DNA from: an uncultured Mailhella sp.
GTDB taxonomy: Bacteria > Desulfobacterota > Desulfovibrionia > Desulfovibrionales > Desulfovibrionaceae
Assembly: GCF_944324615.1 (NCBI RefSeq)
Contig: NZ_CALUWY010000024.1
Location: forward strand, 1 to 38,232
Reading direction: 5' to 3'
DNA length: 38,232 nt
Shown: piece after piece, positions 8,187 to 17,145 of the stretch
Position numbering within the stretch: position 1 is the first letter of the stretch
How the letters are laid out: every line of letters begins with the position of its first letter
Made by a program: the position numbers and the translations under genes
The notes under the pieces: generated by a model
What the model was told of the DNA's origin: nothing
Seen by the model: the letters and a program-made list of their open reading frames with translations, nothing else
Databases searched by the model: none

Positions 8187-11100
8187 TTATTCCTTTTCTT
8201 TGAAATATGCTATATTGAACCAGTAATCAAAATGATAGTCGAGTTTTTTGATCTTTCTCAGCTCTTCAACAAGAAGCTTTTGTCGACTGTCTGCATCCTC
8301 TGTGTTGTATTGTATGTTCAGATAATTAAGAAAATCCTGAGAAGGAACCCAGCATAATTCAAAAAATGATGGGGATGCCGTGTTTTGGCAGTCATTGACG
8401 TTTAATCGTGCCAATTCTCGGAGGACCCAATATTTTCCGATGCGCAGAGGTAAAGGAGGAGCATCAAAATTTTTTCCTGCACCATGGAGTGCATCGTCTG
8501 CACGAGGTGAAAAAAGTGAAAGCAGACTATTTCCATCCCAATTTGTTTTCATAATTGTGAAGAAAATATTCTGATACTGTAGTAGAAAACGTCCAAGTTG
8601 ATGAAAAGCTGGAAAACACTTCATAAATTCTGCATAAGAATTCTTCTCTATATTGTTATCCTGCCAAGCGGTAAGAGGATGAAGCCATTCAGGATCATGT
8701 TTCTTTTTTTCTTCTTTAAAGATAGGCGTGTAGTTATAATAAAGCTTGGATGCAAAATTACGACAGGCTTCAGGAGTACTTCTTCCGATACTTCGCAGAT
8801 AACCAAGAAGTAACAACATAAGCCAAGATTCACGCTCTTTGTTCTCAAGAGCTTTTTTTAATTTTTGACTATCTCGAAATTCAGCAGGCCAAGTTTTTTC
8901 GAGATAACGTTTTTGTATATTTTTTTTATTTTTTTTCCAAACAGTAACAAGTTCTTCAAAATTATCCCAACTGTTACAAAAATATGCTATGTTATTTTCT
9001 ATATGCGTATTATCGTTGTTACGATGATACGCATCGGGAAAGAGATACCTAATCAACTGTTCATGACTTTCTACTGTTTTTTCCTTCATATTCTGAAGTA
9101 AATTTTCTACAGTAGGAAGTTCTCGAATCCAGCCTGAGTATGATTTACAAAGGGTAGAGATAAGACTGAATCGGAGTTCTCCTTCCAAAAGATAGTTCAA
9201 AGCAAGTTTTTTTTGTTCTGTATCATCAAGGTTGAGAATCCATATTTTTAATGTTTCCGTCGTAACTTGATGTCCACTACGTAAAAGAATATACATTTCA
9301 ATATCTTGTTTGTCGTGAATATATTGTTCATCCAGCAAGGCTTCTTGAGGAGCAAAGGAAGCACGGAGCATCTCGTCGGCAATACCAGGAATATCTCCCA
9401 GTTTATGCCGAAGTGAGGCAGGAAGAAGAACCTGTCGTATGTCTTGAAAGGAGCCAGCCTGAGTCTGGACGGTGAAGGGATAGGAAAGATGCTGGGGAAT
9501 ATCATTTTTTATTTTTTTTAAACAGCCAAAAAGATCGGGGGATAGCTCTTTTTGAGGCACAATATGTGTAAAGAGTGCAGTAAAAAATTCCTCCGAGTGT
9601 ATTTCTTCTACACTAAAGCCTAGAGCTTTTAAACGGCGTCCATACTTTGAGGAAACAACTGGCCAGTACGACAATGTTGATGGGTATTTTTTATCTAAAA
9701 ATATTTGTATCATATCGGAAAAACGACGCTTAGATTCATCTGAAGAAAATGTATATGATTTCCATTTAGTTGTATAATTGGCGTGTAAAGGCCATGACCA
9801 TCGTTCAGGTACACCATTTCCAAGTACATTACTATGTTCTATCCAATAAGAAAGACCCTTACCATTAGCATGAAGGCGGAGGAGAATCTTTTTTTTCAAA
9901 GAATCTTTTTCGTTATCAGAATTACTATCTTCAAGACCTGTGCTGAGAGTTTGCCAAAGCTTATGATAGTATTCATGTTTATTAATATCTTTAGGGATGA
10001 ATTTACTATGATCACACAGGCTCTTTCCAAGAAAATGACCGAATTTATCGAGATCATTAAAGTCTTTTTCTACCAGTGCAATGTTGCATCGTCCTGCATC
10101 CAGAGAGAAGGGGCCATTCATGGCATATCCGAGTCCCCACTCTGTTCCGCTTACAGTAGGCATGGTATGCCATAGCGGTGGTGTTCCCGAAGGAAAGGAG
10201 GCCGGTAAATGATTTTTTAAGGCAAGCGCTAATTGGATTTTTGAATCTGAGTCTGAAAAACACAATACCTGAGCATTGGTATCAAGAGCCCAACCTTGCC
10301 CTTTCTGATCTGGTTGAAAAGAGAAAGATTGTTCTTTTCCATTGATACGAGTAATTATTTTTCGTACTTTGTGAGTAAAGACAGGAAGTAGTTGTTTTGC
10401 TTCAGAAAATCGTGAAAATATTGATTCTTCAATTTTATTATCAGGAATGGTATTTTTTATGTTGATTATGAAAGTTGTACTTTCATCAATAGAATATTCT
10501 GAAAGATTTTCTTCAGGGAACATGCCATTTTTTATGACAAAATGAAGATTTTTGCTTTTTATTTCAGGATTATCACACAATAAGAAGACACTTTTGAATC
10601 CAAGTCCGAGTTTTCCTGTTGAAGAATGTTCATTTTTTTCACTTCTATTCAATATCAGCATACTGTACAGGTCATTTTTTGAGGCGTTCGTATTATCAAG
10701 ACAATCATTAATGGCTCGTCCATGATGAGAAAATGACAAAGTGCGCTTGTCCAAGGCTATGGTTACTGTCGTATCATTAGGATGTTTTAGATCTCGTAAT
10801 GCGTCATCGGCATTTTGAAGCAATTCAAATAGTACACCATTCTCACGATAACCGTAGTCTACTATTTTTTTAAGAATTGCTTCGTAAATTTCAGAGGTAT
10901 CTTTGGCAATATTCCAAAGCTTATCTTTTGCCTGTGATATGGCTTTATTATTTTTTTCAGAAGATTGTATCTCTTCACGAAGTAACTTCTGCTGTTCTTT
11001 TAATTGGTGGTTTTCAAGATGCAGTTGTTCAAGGATAGTTCGTAGATCTTCCTTTAAAAGTTTAATAGTACTGCTTAAGGAAAGTTGTGTTGGAGAGTGA

Positions 11101-14100
11101 TTATTCCATATATCATCAAGTTTATCTTGTTCTATATCAATACATTCTCCCCATTGATAAAAGGATTCTTTGAGAAGTGCTGTAAACTCTTCTTGACTCG
11201 TAGCAGGGCATCTCCCCTCTTTGTCAGCGTATAATTTGATATCATAATACTCGATATCATGATATTCGTAGGGGCGTTTGATTTTTTTTTGGAGGGTTGG
11301 GAGTTCGACAAAAAAACTTTTTATTTGTTTTTTTTCTGAAAAAAGGCTGCCCGCAAGAGTTTTTATTTTTTCCTGAGGATAATATATAGTTATGTTTGTA
11401 CATTTTCTAAGATTTTCCTGTTCAATATCAAGATCATTATCACCGTTAATTTTACTTATTTTTATTTCTTTTTTTCCTATGTTTTGAAAACTTTTATATG
11501 CTTTTTCTTCAAATTCTTTTGCCAATGACAGTATTGACTCATTTTTTCCTGATATAAGAAGTAAAAACCAAGCAATTCTATAATATTCAAATTTACAAAA
11601 AGGTGTGTTAAAGTATTTTTTAATATTGTATTTATTTATTTCTGCACTATTTAATAATATTTCATTTTTTATATGAGCATGGTAGATCTCCCATATATAT
11701 TTATCTGGGAGATACTCAGGTTTATGATTGCAGTTTGTTGCCGCAATTTGATTGCCATGTTTCCATACGCTGGGCTTTTGTGTAGGAAAAGTGTAATTAC
11801 GTGTAAAGAGCAACGGATCGTGTGTGAAGACGGCATCAACGAAATTCGCATAGTGCTTCATGACTGGGCGAATCCGTTCACCGGCTGAAGATGCCGCATT
11901 TAGGATAAGGTCGTAGCGGCAGGAGCGTGTATCAAATTCCGAGGATGCTTGAAATTTGATCAGGATTTCCGGGGAGAGTTCTTCCAGAGAGAGTAAATCC
12001 TTGAGCAGAACGCCTTCTTCGGAATCGTCCATAAAGCTGGCAAGAAAGCTCAGGTGCTTTACTGTGGAGACGAGGTCTTGCAGGTGCGGCGGAAAGAATT
12101 TGCAGGGGGGGAAAAAATCACACTCTTGAAGAAGGGCGATAAATTGTTTTTTTCCTGTATCCAGATGGACAGAACTTTGGAGTTTGCTCAGAATGTCGAC
12201 GATCCATTCTCTGTCTAAATCTGAAAGCTGTGTACGGAACTCTCCCAAAAGACGGTCTTGTGTTGTCCAGGAGGAGGGTAACCGAGATTGTATTATAGAA
12301 GGAAGTTCTTTGATGAAAATATGGCACGGAGCATATCCTTGGGGTTCAGATAAGGACGGTACCCATGCTTTTTCTCTGAAAGCCTCTTCAAGACCGTCGG
12401 GAATTTGTTTATATGAGCTACATAATTCTTTTAATTTTTTCCATGATTCCCATGGCTTTTCACTGAGAAGAATATGCTTGATTCTGTCTGAGCGGATATC
12501 ATTTTCATTGATAATATTGAGTTTTGTTTTTTTTGTTTCGGATATATCAGAGTACTCTTGACTATTGATAAAAATATAGTAATGACTAAGATCTTCTTCT
12601 TCTTCTTCTTCTTCTTCTTTTAATGATAATACAAATTTTTTTCCTTCAATAGGTATATTCCCAGCGATAAGCTTTTTTAATGCATCAATATAATGGTGGA
12701 ATTCTTTATATTTTTCATATATTTCATCTTTTATGAAAGTATCAAACAGCTGTTTATGGATATTGCGGTTGTCGGAAAGCTCATTGGATGCTATCGCGGA
12801 AAATAAGGCCTCCTTTCCTGTGGTACAGACAAAAGCATATTCCTTACGAGAAAGCCATACATCTTCAGAGCGTAACGCCAGGGAAATCTGCTCCAGTATG
12901 CTGTCTGGAAACAGATTTTTTTCAGAAGCCAAGAGTAAGTTTTTTTTACTCTGTTCCTGCAGAGCCTGAAAACTTCGGGCAGCTTCCTTCTGCGTGCCCT
13001 GAGAGAAGAGTTTTATGCGGTAGATGGGCAGATTGAACAGATCTGCAGAAGGTTGTTTCTGGAGAAGGTGATCGGCCAATACGATATCTGCTTCAGGTTG
13101 TCGAGCAAGATCATGCAACCTTTCTTTTCCCAGAAAAGTAAGCAGCTCTTTTCGCTGATCATCGGAGAGTATATCCTGTTTGTTGTCGGGGCGCGGCAGC
13201 AGAAGGCAGGGTTCAAGAAGGGAAGGGTTGTCATTAGCAATATCCCGTAACGCCGCTTCTGTTTGCATTGGTACATAGGAAACATATCCTTGCAACCATG
13301 TATCTGCAAGCGCATAAATATTGTTCCGTATCTGATTTTTTGTACTGCTGTCGATGTTTTTTGATATTTTATCTGAGAAAAATTTATTTTTTAAAAGGCG
13401 CTGAAACCAAAGCTTCAGACAGCGTCTGTGATTTTTTTGAAAGTCAATACTTTTAATAAATGTTGTAATCCAATCCACGTCCGATAACGTAATTGCACCT
13501 GGAGCAGAGGGCAGGGAAGAGCATAGATTTGAAAATATTTTTTCATCCCAATCGTGCACGTGTTTTTGCTTATGATATATTCCCTTATTCAAAAGGGCAA
13601 AAGTTTGCTTTTCTTCCAGCATCCATGCTTTTAGTTGAGGGGGAAATTTTTCAGGAATCATATACACAGCTTCTTCGTGTAATTCCCAATGATTATCCAA
13701 TGCAAGCTTTACAAGACATTTTGATGTTAATGCCTCATAAAACCTTTGAAAGCCTTCCCATCTGGATATTGCACTGATGATTGATTCATATTGTGGATTT
13801 TGATCAATAAGCTGCTTTATGACTTCGGGCAATAGAGGAAAAAGAATGCGTTGGGCTAAAGTGGTATTCCACGTGGCTTCTATGCTTTGATTTCCTTCTT
13901 CAGTAATGCCAAAAATGTTTTTTCTATCGCTGGAAAGAAAAAAATACCCGTGCAATAAGACTTCCCATGTTTCATTAATGGAGGAATCTGCAATGGTGTA
14001 GCGGAGATGTGAACCTAGTTTTGTCTCTTCAGAATGAGAGGTGGGCGTAGACATATGATCATCGAGAGGCAAAAAACAGGCCCAGCGCAGAGAAAGCGGA

Positions 14101-15140
14101 GAGGGATTTTTTTTGTGGAGAACCGTAATAGCAGCATGAGGCAGCGCTTTTTCCGGTATTTCTTCAAGTCCTACTTTAGGCCAGTCATTTTTGTTTTGAA
14201 GTTCTGTGATGCTATTTTTGGGGTCAAAACGACTTATGCCAAGACAATCCCAGTGCTCATTTGTATCCTTTTTGATAATATCAATGCTACTGGAAAAGAT
14301 CTCTTTAAAATCGCTATCTTGTCTATTGGGCCTGCGTAAAGCATTTTTTCTTTTGATATCTGCGCGATAAATAGGTTTTAAATTATCTAATGAGAATAAT
14401 GATGTGGAAGAACAGATTTCTATCTTTTCCAAAGAAGTGCATTGCGACAGAGATAACACTATTCCATTTATAATATTATCCAGAATTTTATCTTTAAAAG
14501 ATTCTTGTGTAAAATATTCTTCTCTTATCTTTATAAAATTTGAATCAAAATCAATATTTCTTAATGGTATATATATAAAAAAGCAATTTTTAAATTTATC
14601 ATTAAAAATACTTTCTAAAGATTTATGTATAAAATTTAATGCATTGTTTACTTGATCGTTATTCCAATGTGGCAAGCGTTGTTCAAATCGACGCGTATTG
14701 CGGATATCAATCCAAGGATCAAAAAGTTTTCCTTTTAATGTAGAGTCTTCAGGCTTGTATGGAGCAAAGAAAAAAGATTCACAGATATGAAAGAGACTTT
14801 TTAGACCTAGGCCAAAACGTCCTATCTTAGTAGTATCTTCTTTTTTAGTTCCTCCAATAAGTCGAGTGATACCTTTTACATCATCTTCTTTGAGTGGACC
14901 ATCATTAAAGATTAGAATAGCGGGATGCCGCAAAAGCGGATGAATGCCGGAGCGTTCACCTTCCTGGAGCAGGAAGAAGAAAAGTTGCCGAGCTTCCGCA
15001 TCATCGGCATTTTGTATAATTTCTCGTATGATATCTTCAGATTTATATCGTTTCAACGTGTCTCGAAGTTGGTGAATAATGGCTTCAGGATCTATACTGA
15101 CGCCGGTACTATACGAATAGTCTTCCTGAAGATTGGCCAT
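8187..15140 (-). CDS. Giant protein with two GHKL (sacsin/Hsp90-like) ATPase domains
   Basis: A 2317-residue protein. The first Bergerat-fold ATPase has its N-box in IIREIIQNADDA (37-48; E40 and N44 are the expected catalytic base and Mg ligand). Its G1-like motif is FNDGP (78-82) and its lid motif IGRFGLGLKS (106-115). A second copy occurs near 1420-1560: LFELLQNADDA, then SFSHHGRAI and TGKLGLGFKS. A Glu/Gln/Lys-rich coiled coil at about 1360-1410 precedes it. Polyglutamate (8 Glu) sits near 841-848. The rest is not recognisable to me. The domain order is that of sacsin N-terminal ATPase-like proteins common in bacterial defence loci. I chose the ATG at 15140 because AAAAGGA lies just upstream; the 46 extra in-frame residues upstream have no site. 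The gene is AT-rich, unlike its surroundings, and probably acquired. It is the first gene of the operon with the SNF2 helicase. The domain calls are firm; the function is inferred. Confidence 0.9.
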   Translation of the reverse strand: MANLQEDYSYSTGVSIDPEAIIHQLRDTLKRYKSEDIIREIIQNADDAEARQLFFFLLQEGERSGIHPLLRHPAILIFNDGPLKEDDVKGITRLIGGTKKEDTTKIGRFGLGLKSLFHICESFFFAPYKPEDSTLKGKLFDPWIDIRNTRRFEQRLPHWNNDQVNNALNFIHKSLESIFNDKFKNCFFIYIPLRNIDFDSNFIKIREEYFTQESFKDKILDNIINGIVLSLSQCTSLEKIEICSSTSLFSLDNLKPIYRADIKRKNALRRPNRQDSDFKEIFSSSIDIIKKDTNEHWDCLGISRFDPKNSITELQNKNDWPKVGLEEIPEKALPHAAITVLHKKNPSPLSLRWACFLPLDDHMSTPTSHSEETKLGSHLRYTIADSSINETWEVLLHGYFFLSSDRKNIFGITEEGNQSIEATWNTTLAQRILFPLLPEVIKQLIDQNPQYESIISAISRWEGFQRFYEALTSKCLVKLALDNHWELHEEAVYMIPEKFPPQLKAWMLEEKQTFALLNKGIYHKQKHVHDWDEKIFSNLCSSLPSAPGAITLSDVDWITTFIKSIDFQKNHRRCLKLWFQRLLKNKFFSDKISKNIDSSTKNQIRNNIYALADTWLQGYVSYVPMQTEAALRDIANDNPSLLEPCLLLPRPDNKQDILSDDQRKELLTFLGKERLHDLARQPEADIVLADHLLQKQPSADLFNLPIYRIKLFSQGTQKEAARSFQALQEQSKKNLLLASEKNLFPDSILEQISLALRSEDVWLSRKEYAFVCTTGKEALFSAIASNELSDNRNIHKQLFDTFIKDEIYEKYKEFHHYIDALKKLIAGNIPIEGKKFVLSLKEEEEEEEEDLSHYYIFINSQEYSDISETKKTKLNIINENDIRSDRIKHILLSEKPWESWKKLKELCSSYKQIPDGLEEAFREKAWVPSLSEPQGYAPCHIFIKELPSIIQSRLPSSWTTQDRLLGEFRTQLSDLDREWIVDILSKLQSSVHLDTGKKQFIALLQECDFFPPCKFFPPHLQDLVSTVKHLSFLASFMDDSEEGVLLKDLLSLEELSPEILIKFQASSEFDTRSCRYDLILNAASSAGERIRPVMKHYANFVDAVFTHDPLLFTRNYTFPTQKPSVWKHGNQIAATNCNHKPEYLPDKYIWEIYHAHIKNEILLNSAEINKYNIKKYFNTPFCKFEYYRIAWFLLLISGKNESILSLAKEFEEKAYKSFQNIGKKEIKISKINGDNDLDIEQENLRKCTNITIYYPQEKIKTLAGSLFSEKKQIKSFFVELPTLQKKIKRPYEYHDIEYYDIKLYADKEGRCPATSQEEFTALLKESFYQWGECIDIEQDKLDDIWNNHSPTQLSLSSTIKLLKEDLRTILEQLHLENHQLKEQQKLLREEIQSSEKNNKAISQAKDKLWNIAKDTSEIYEAILKKIVDYGYRENGVLFELLQNADDALRDLKHPNDTTVTIALDKRTLSFSHHGRAINDCLDNTNASKNDLYSMLILNRSEKNEHSSTGKLGLGFKSVFLLCDNPEIKSKNLHFVIKNGMFPEENLSEYSIDESTTFIINIKNTIPDNKIEESIFSRFSEAKQLLPVFTHKVRKIITRINGKEQSFSFQPDQKGQGWALDTNAQVLCFSDSDSKIQLALALKNHLPASFPSGTPPLWHTMPTVSGTEWGLGYAMNGPFSLDAGRCNIALVEKDFNDLDKFGHFLGKSLCDHSKFIPKDINKHEYYHKLWQTLSTGLEDSNSDNEKDSLKKKILLRLHANGKGLSYWIEHSNVLGNGVPERWSWPLHANYTTKWKSYTFSSDESKRRFSDMIQIFLDKKYPSTLSYWPVVSSKYGRRLKALGFSVEEIHSEEFFTALFTHIVPQKELSPDLFGCLKKIKNDIPQHLSYPFTVQTQAGSFQDIRQVLLPASLRHKLGDIPGIADEMLRASFAPQEALLDEQYIHDKQDIEMYILLRSGHQVTTETLKIWILNLDDTEQKKLALNYLLEGELRFSLISTLCKSYSGWIRELPTVENLLQNMKEKTVESHEQLIRYLFPDAYHRNNDNTHIENNIAYFCNSWDNFEELVTVWKKNKKNIQKRYLEKTWPAEFRDSQKLKKALENKERESWLMLLLLGYLRSIGRSTPEACRNFASKLYYNYTPIFKEEKKKHDPEWLHPLTAWQDNNIEKNSYAEFMKCFPAFHQLGRFLLQYQNIFFTIMKTNWDGNSLLSLFSPRADDALHGAGKNFDAPPLPLRIGKYWVLRELARLNVNDCQNTASPSFFELCWVPSQDFLNYLNIQYNTEDADSRQKLLVEELRKIKKLDYHFDYWFNIAYFKEKE
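12594..12617 (-). repeat. (GAA)8 microsatellite inside the GHKL gene
   Basis: Eight consecutive GAA codons encode eight glutamates at about residues 841-848. Trinucleotide slippage would change the length of this acidic linker without breaking the frame. Confidence 0.9.
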
Positions 15141-15180
15141 ATTTTTTCCTTTTATGCTAAGGGTATTTACTACATGGATA

Positions 15181-15209
15181 TTTTTATCGCAAAATATTTT
15201 TCTGTTCAA
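15181..15209 (-). promoter_or_regulatory. Candidate promoter of the GHKL-SNF2 operon
   Basis: Reading the minus strand, TTGAAC (15204-15209) and TAAAAA (15181-15186) are separated by exactly 17 nt and lie about 40 nt upstream of the chosen ATG. The whole leader is AT-rich, so other -10-like hexamers exist and the assignment is tentative. Confidence 0.4.
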
Positions 15210-15334
15210 GAAAATTTTCTGGTGCTGTTTTTCATCTGCACAGAATTTTGATAATGGAGATAATATGATACTTCTCAATATTTGTGAGTGAGAGCAATAT
15301 TTAGTGTGAAAAGTACAATTTCAGTTTGACAAGG

Positions 15335-15358
15335 TCACATTGAACGGGGAAAATGTGA
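15335..15358. repeat. Inverted repeat at the right edge of the AT-rich island
   Basis: TCACATT (15335-15341) and AATGTGA (15352-15358) form a 7-bp stem with a 10-nt loop, immediately beyond the stop codon of the lipoprotein gene. There is no T-run on either strand, so it is not a classical terminator. Confidence 0.5.
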
Positions 15359-15360
15359 GT

Positions 15361-15645
15361 CTAGTTCTTTGCCGGAGCAGCGGGCGTGCCCGATGTTTTC
15401 TCCTTCACCCACTCATAGCCTTCCAGCGTTTTGTCCCGCGTCCATTCGTAACCGGAAACCACGCCGTCCTTCACTTCCCTGCCTATGGCGCGGGCGGTGT
15501 CGGCCGTATCGTTGGTGCGGGTGCTGTGAACCTGCGTGGAAACAGGGTCGCCTGCGGCGTCGTAGTCAACCACGCTGCTCGTGGTTTTCGTACTGCATGC
15601 GGCAAGGCAGAGAAGGGCAAGGCAGAAAAGAGGAAGGTGCTTCAT
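15361..15645 (-). CDS. Small lipoprotein of unknown function
   Basis: A 94-residue protein with a clear lipoprotein signal: a short basic start (MKH), a hydrophobic core, and the lipobox LAAC-S with the lipidated Cys at residue 17. The mature part is hydrophilic. It contains a duplicated short motif, GYEWTRDKT and GYEWVKEKT, eleven residues apart, which may form a repeated amphipathic helix. Ser follows the Cys, which favours the outer membrane by the E. coli sorting rule. I do not recognise a named family. It is downstream of the DUF815 ATPase gene but separated from it by a terminator-like hairpin, so it is probably its own unit. GGAGCC precedes the ATG. Confidence 0.8.
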   Translation of the reverse strand: MKHLPLFCLALLCLAACSTKTTSSVVDYDAAGDPVSTQVHSTRTNDTADTARAIGREVKDGVVSGYEWTRDKTLEGYEWVKEKTSGTPAAPAKN

Positions 15646-15658
15646 AAGAAGGCTCCGG

Positions 15659-15691
15659 AAAAAGGACGCCCGCAGATCATGTCTGCGGGCG
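15659..15691 (-). terminator. Rho-independent terminator of the DUF815 gene
   Basis: Minus-strand hairpin with 10-bp arms CGCCCGCAGA and TCTGCGGGCG (15667-15676 with 15682-15691, 5-nt loop), followed by TCC and five T. It begins seven nt after the ATPase stop codon. Confidence 0.8.
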
Positions 15692-15697
15692 GAAGCG

Positions 15698-16885
15698 TTA
15701 TATGCCGGATTTGGTCAGTTCTATGAACTGCTTGGCCACACGGGGGCTGCGCCCGCCGTTGCGCGTGGCGTGGGCTTCGGCGCGGATGTCGAGCTGAGCC
15801 TGCGGAATGTCGATGCCGTACTGGGCGGCCAGCTTGTGCACGATGTCGAGATAACGGTCCTTGTCCGGCCGGAAGAAGGTGACGGTAAGGCCGAAGCGCG
15901 CGGAAAGGGACATGAGTTCCTGCCGCGTGTCGCCTTCGTGCAGGTCGCTGCCGTTGCGGTCTTCCCAGCTTTCCTTGATGAGGTGGCGGCGGTTGCTCGT
16001 GGCGTACACGGCAAAGTTGCCGCTGTGCCCGTTCACGCTTCCTTCCAGAATGGCCTTGAGCGCTGCAAAGTCGTTGTCGTTGCTGCTGAAGCTCAGATCG
16101 TCGATGAACAGAATGAACTTGAGCGGGTTGCGGGAAAGCGCCTCGGTGATGTCGGGAATCTGGTAGAGCTGATTCTTCTTCACTTCCACAAGGCGCAGGC
16201 CCTTGTTCCAGTAGGCGTTGACAATGGCCTTCACCGTGCTGCTCTTGCCCGTGCCCGCGTCGCCGTACAGGAGCACGTTGTTCACGGGCCTGCCCGCAAG
16301 CAGGGCCTCGGTGTTGGCAATGACCTTGGCGCGTTCTCTCTCGTAACCGGGGAGCTGGTCCAGCGTCTGCGGGTCGGGGTGGCGCACCGGCACAAGATGG
16401 CCGTCCTTCACCGTGAACATGCGGTAGCGCGCGAACATGCCGTAACCTGTGATGTGGATGCCCGCAATGCGTTCATGGTAGGCCTTGGCAAAGTCGAGTT
16501 CGCTCGTCTTCCAGCGGGGCAGAAAGCCCGTATAGGCCAGGCGGCCGCGTATGGCCTCGCCGTTGAAGGTGGAAAGTTCCTGGAGGAACTTCAGTTCATG
16601 TTCCAGGCATTCGGAAAGGCAGGAGGAAACAGGCGTGCTGCCGCAGCTGGCGCGCATGTAGATGTTTTCATCCTCCAGAAGAAGGTTGAGCAGGTAGGCG
16701 CTCCAGTCGTCGTTGCGGGCGAACAGCTCGGAGGCAAAGGCGCAGTAGGCGTCCACGCCGGAAGAGGTGTCGGCCACATCGGCGTCGAGCAGGGCCTGAA
16801 GGCGGGAAACGACGGGGTCGGAAAGGATGTTGCGGAAAACAACGAGACTGCGGAGCTTGAGGCTGTAAAGAGGCAGGAAATTCAT
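15698..16885 (-). CDS. DUF815 family AAA ATPase
   Basis: A 395-residue P-loop ATPase of the DUF815 family, widespread in Proteobacteria but without an established function. Residues 1-190 are a helical N-terminal region. The Walker A motif is YGDAGTGKSS (207-216) and Walker B is FILFIDDLSF (257-266). A sensor-type ATSNRRHLI lies in the second half, with GDTRQE and ARFGLTVTF further on. The C-terminal end has the RSPRVAKQFIEL segment typical of AAA lids. AAGGTGA sits at the right distance from the ATG at 16885. It is transcribed away from the D-2-hydroxyacid dehydrogenase, sharing a 260-bp divergent region in which no promoter stands out. Confidence 0.9.
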   Translation of the reverse strand: MNFLPLYSLKLRSLVVFRNILSDPVVSRLQALLDADVADTSSGVDAYCAFASELFARNDDWSAYLLNLLLEDENIYMRASCGSTPVSSCLSECLEHELKFLQELSTFNGEAIRGRLAYTGFLPRWKTSELDFAKAYHERIAGIHITGYGMFARYRMFTVKDGHLVPVRHPDPQTLDQLPGYERERAKVIANTEALLAGRPVNNVLLYGDAGTGKSSTVKAIVNAYWNKGLRLVEVKKNQLYQIPDITEALSRNPLKFILFIDDLSFSSNDNDFAALKAILEGSVNGHSGNFAVYATSNRRHLIKESWEDRNGSDLHEGDTRQELMSLSARFGLTVTFFRPDKDRYLDIVHKLAAQYGIDIPQAQLDIRAEAHATRNGGRSPRVAKQFIELTKSGI

Positions 16886-17145
16886 GAAAGGTCACCTTCA
16901 AAAAGTTTGGGCAAGTATAGGACAGCAGCACAAGCCATGCAAGAGGAGAAAAAGCGCTCTTGCCCCCGGGCCGCGGCTGTGGCACAAGCAGAAGAGAAGG
17001 TTTTGTGTTCCGCGTCGCCGGGCGGCGCGGAATGTCTGGTTTTTTTCTGCCCGTGCACAGGTCGCCTTCCGCGGGTCCGGCGCTTTTGCCGGGGCTGTGC
17101 GGTGCCTTGCGGGGAAACAGGTACGCAATCCAAGGAGAAGCGGTC

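Noticed and set aside
5411..15295. Short direct repeats (TGAGAGC) as island attachment sites
   Set aside because: Only 7 bp, present three times by chance-level expectation, and no integrase is encoded.
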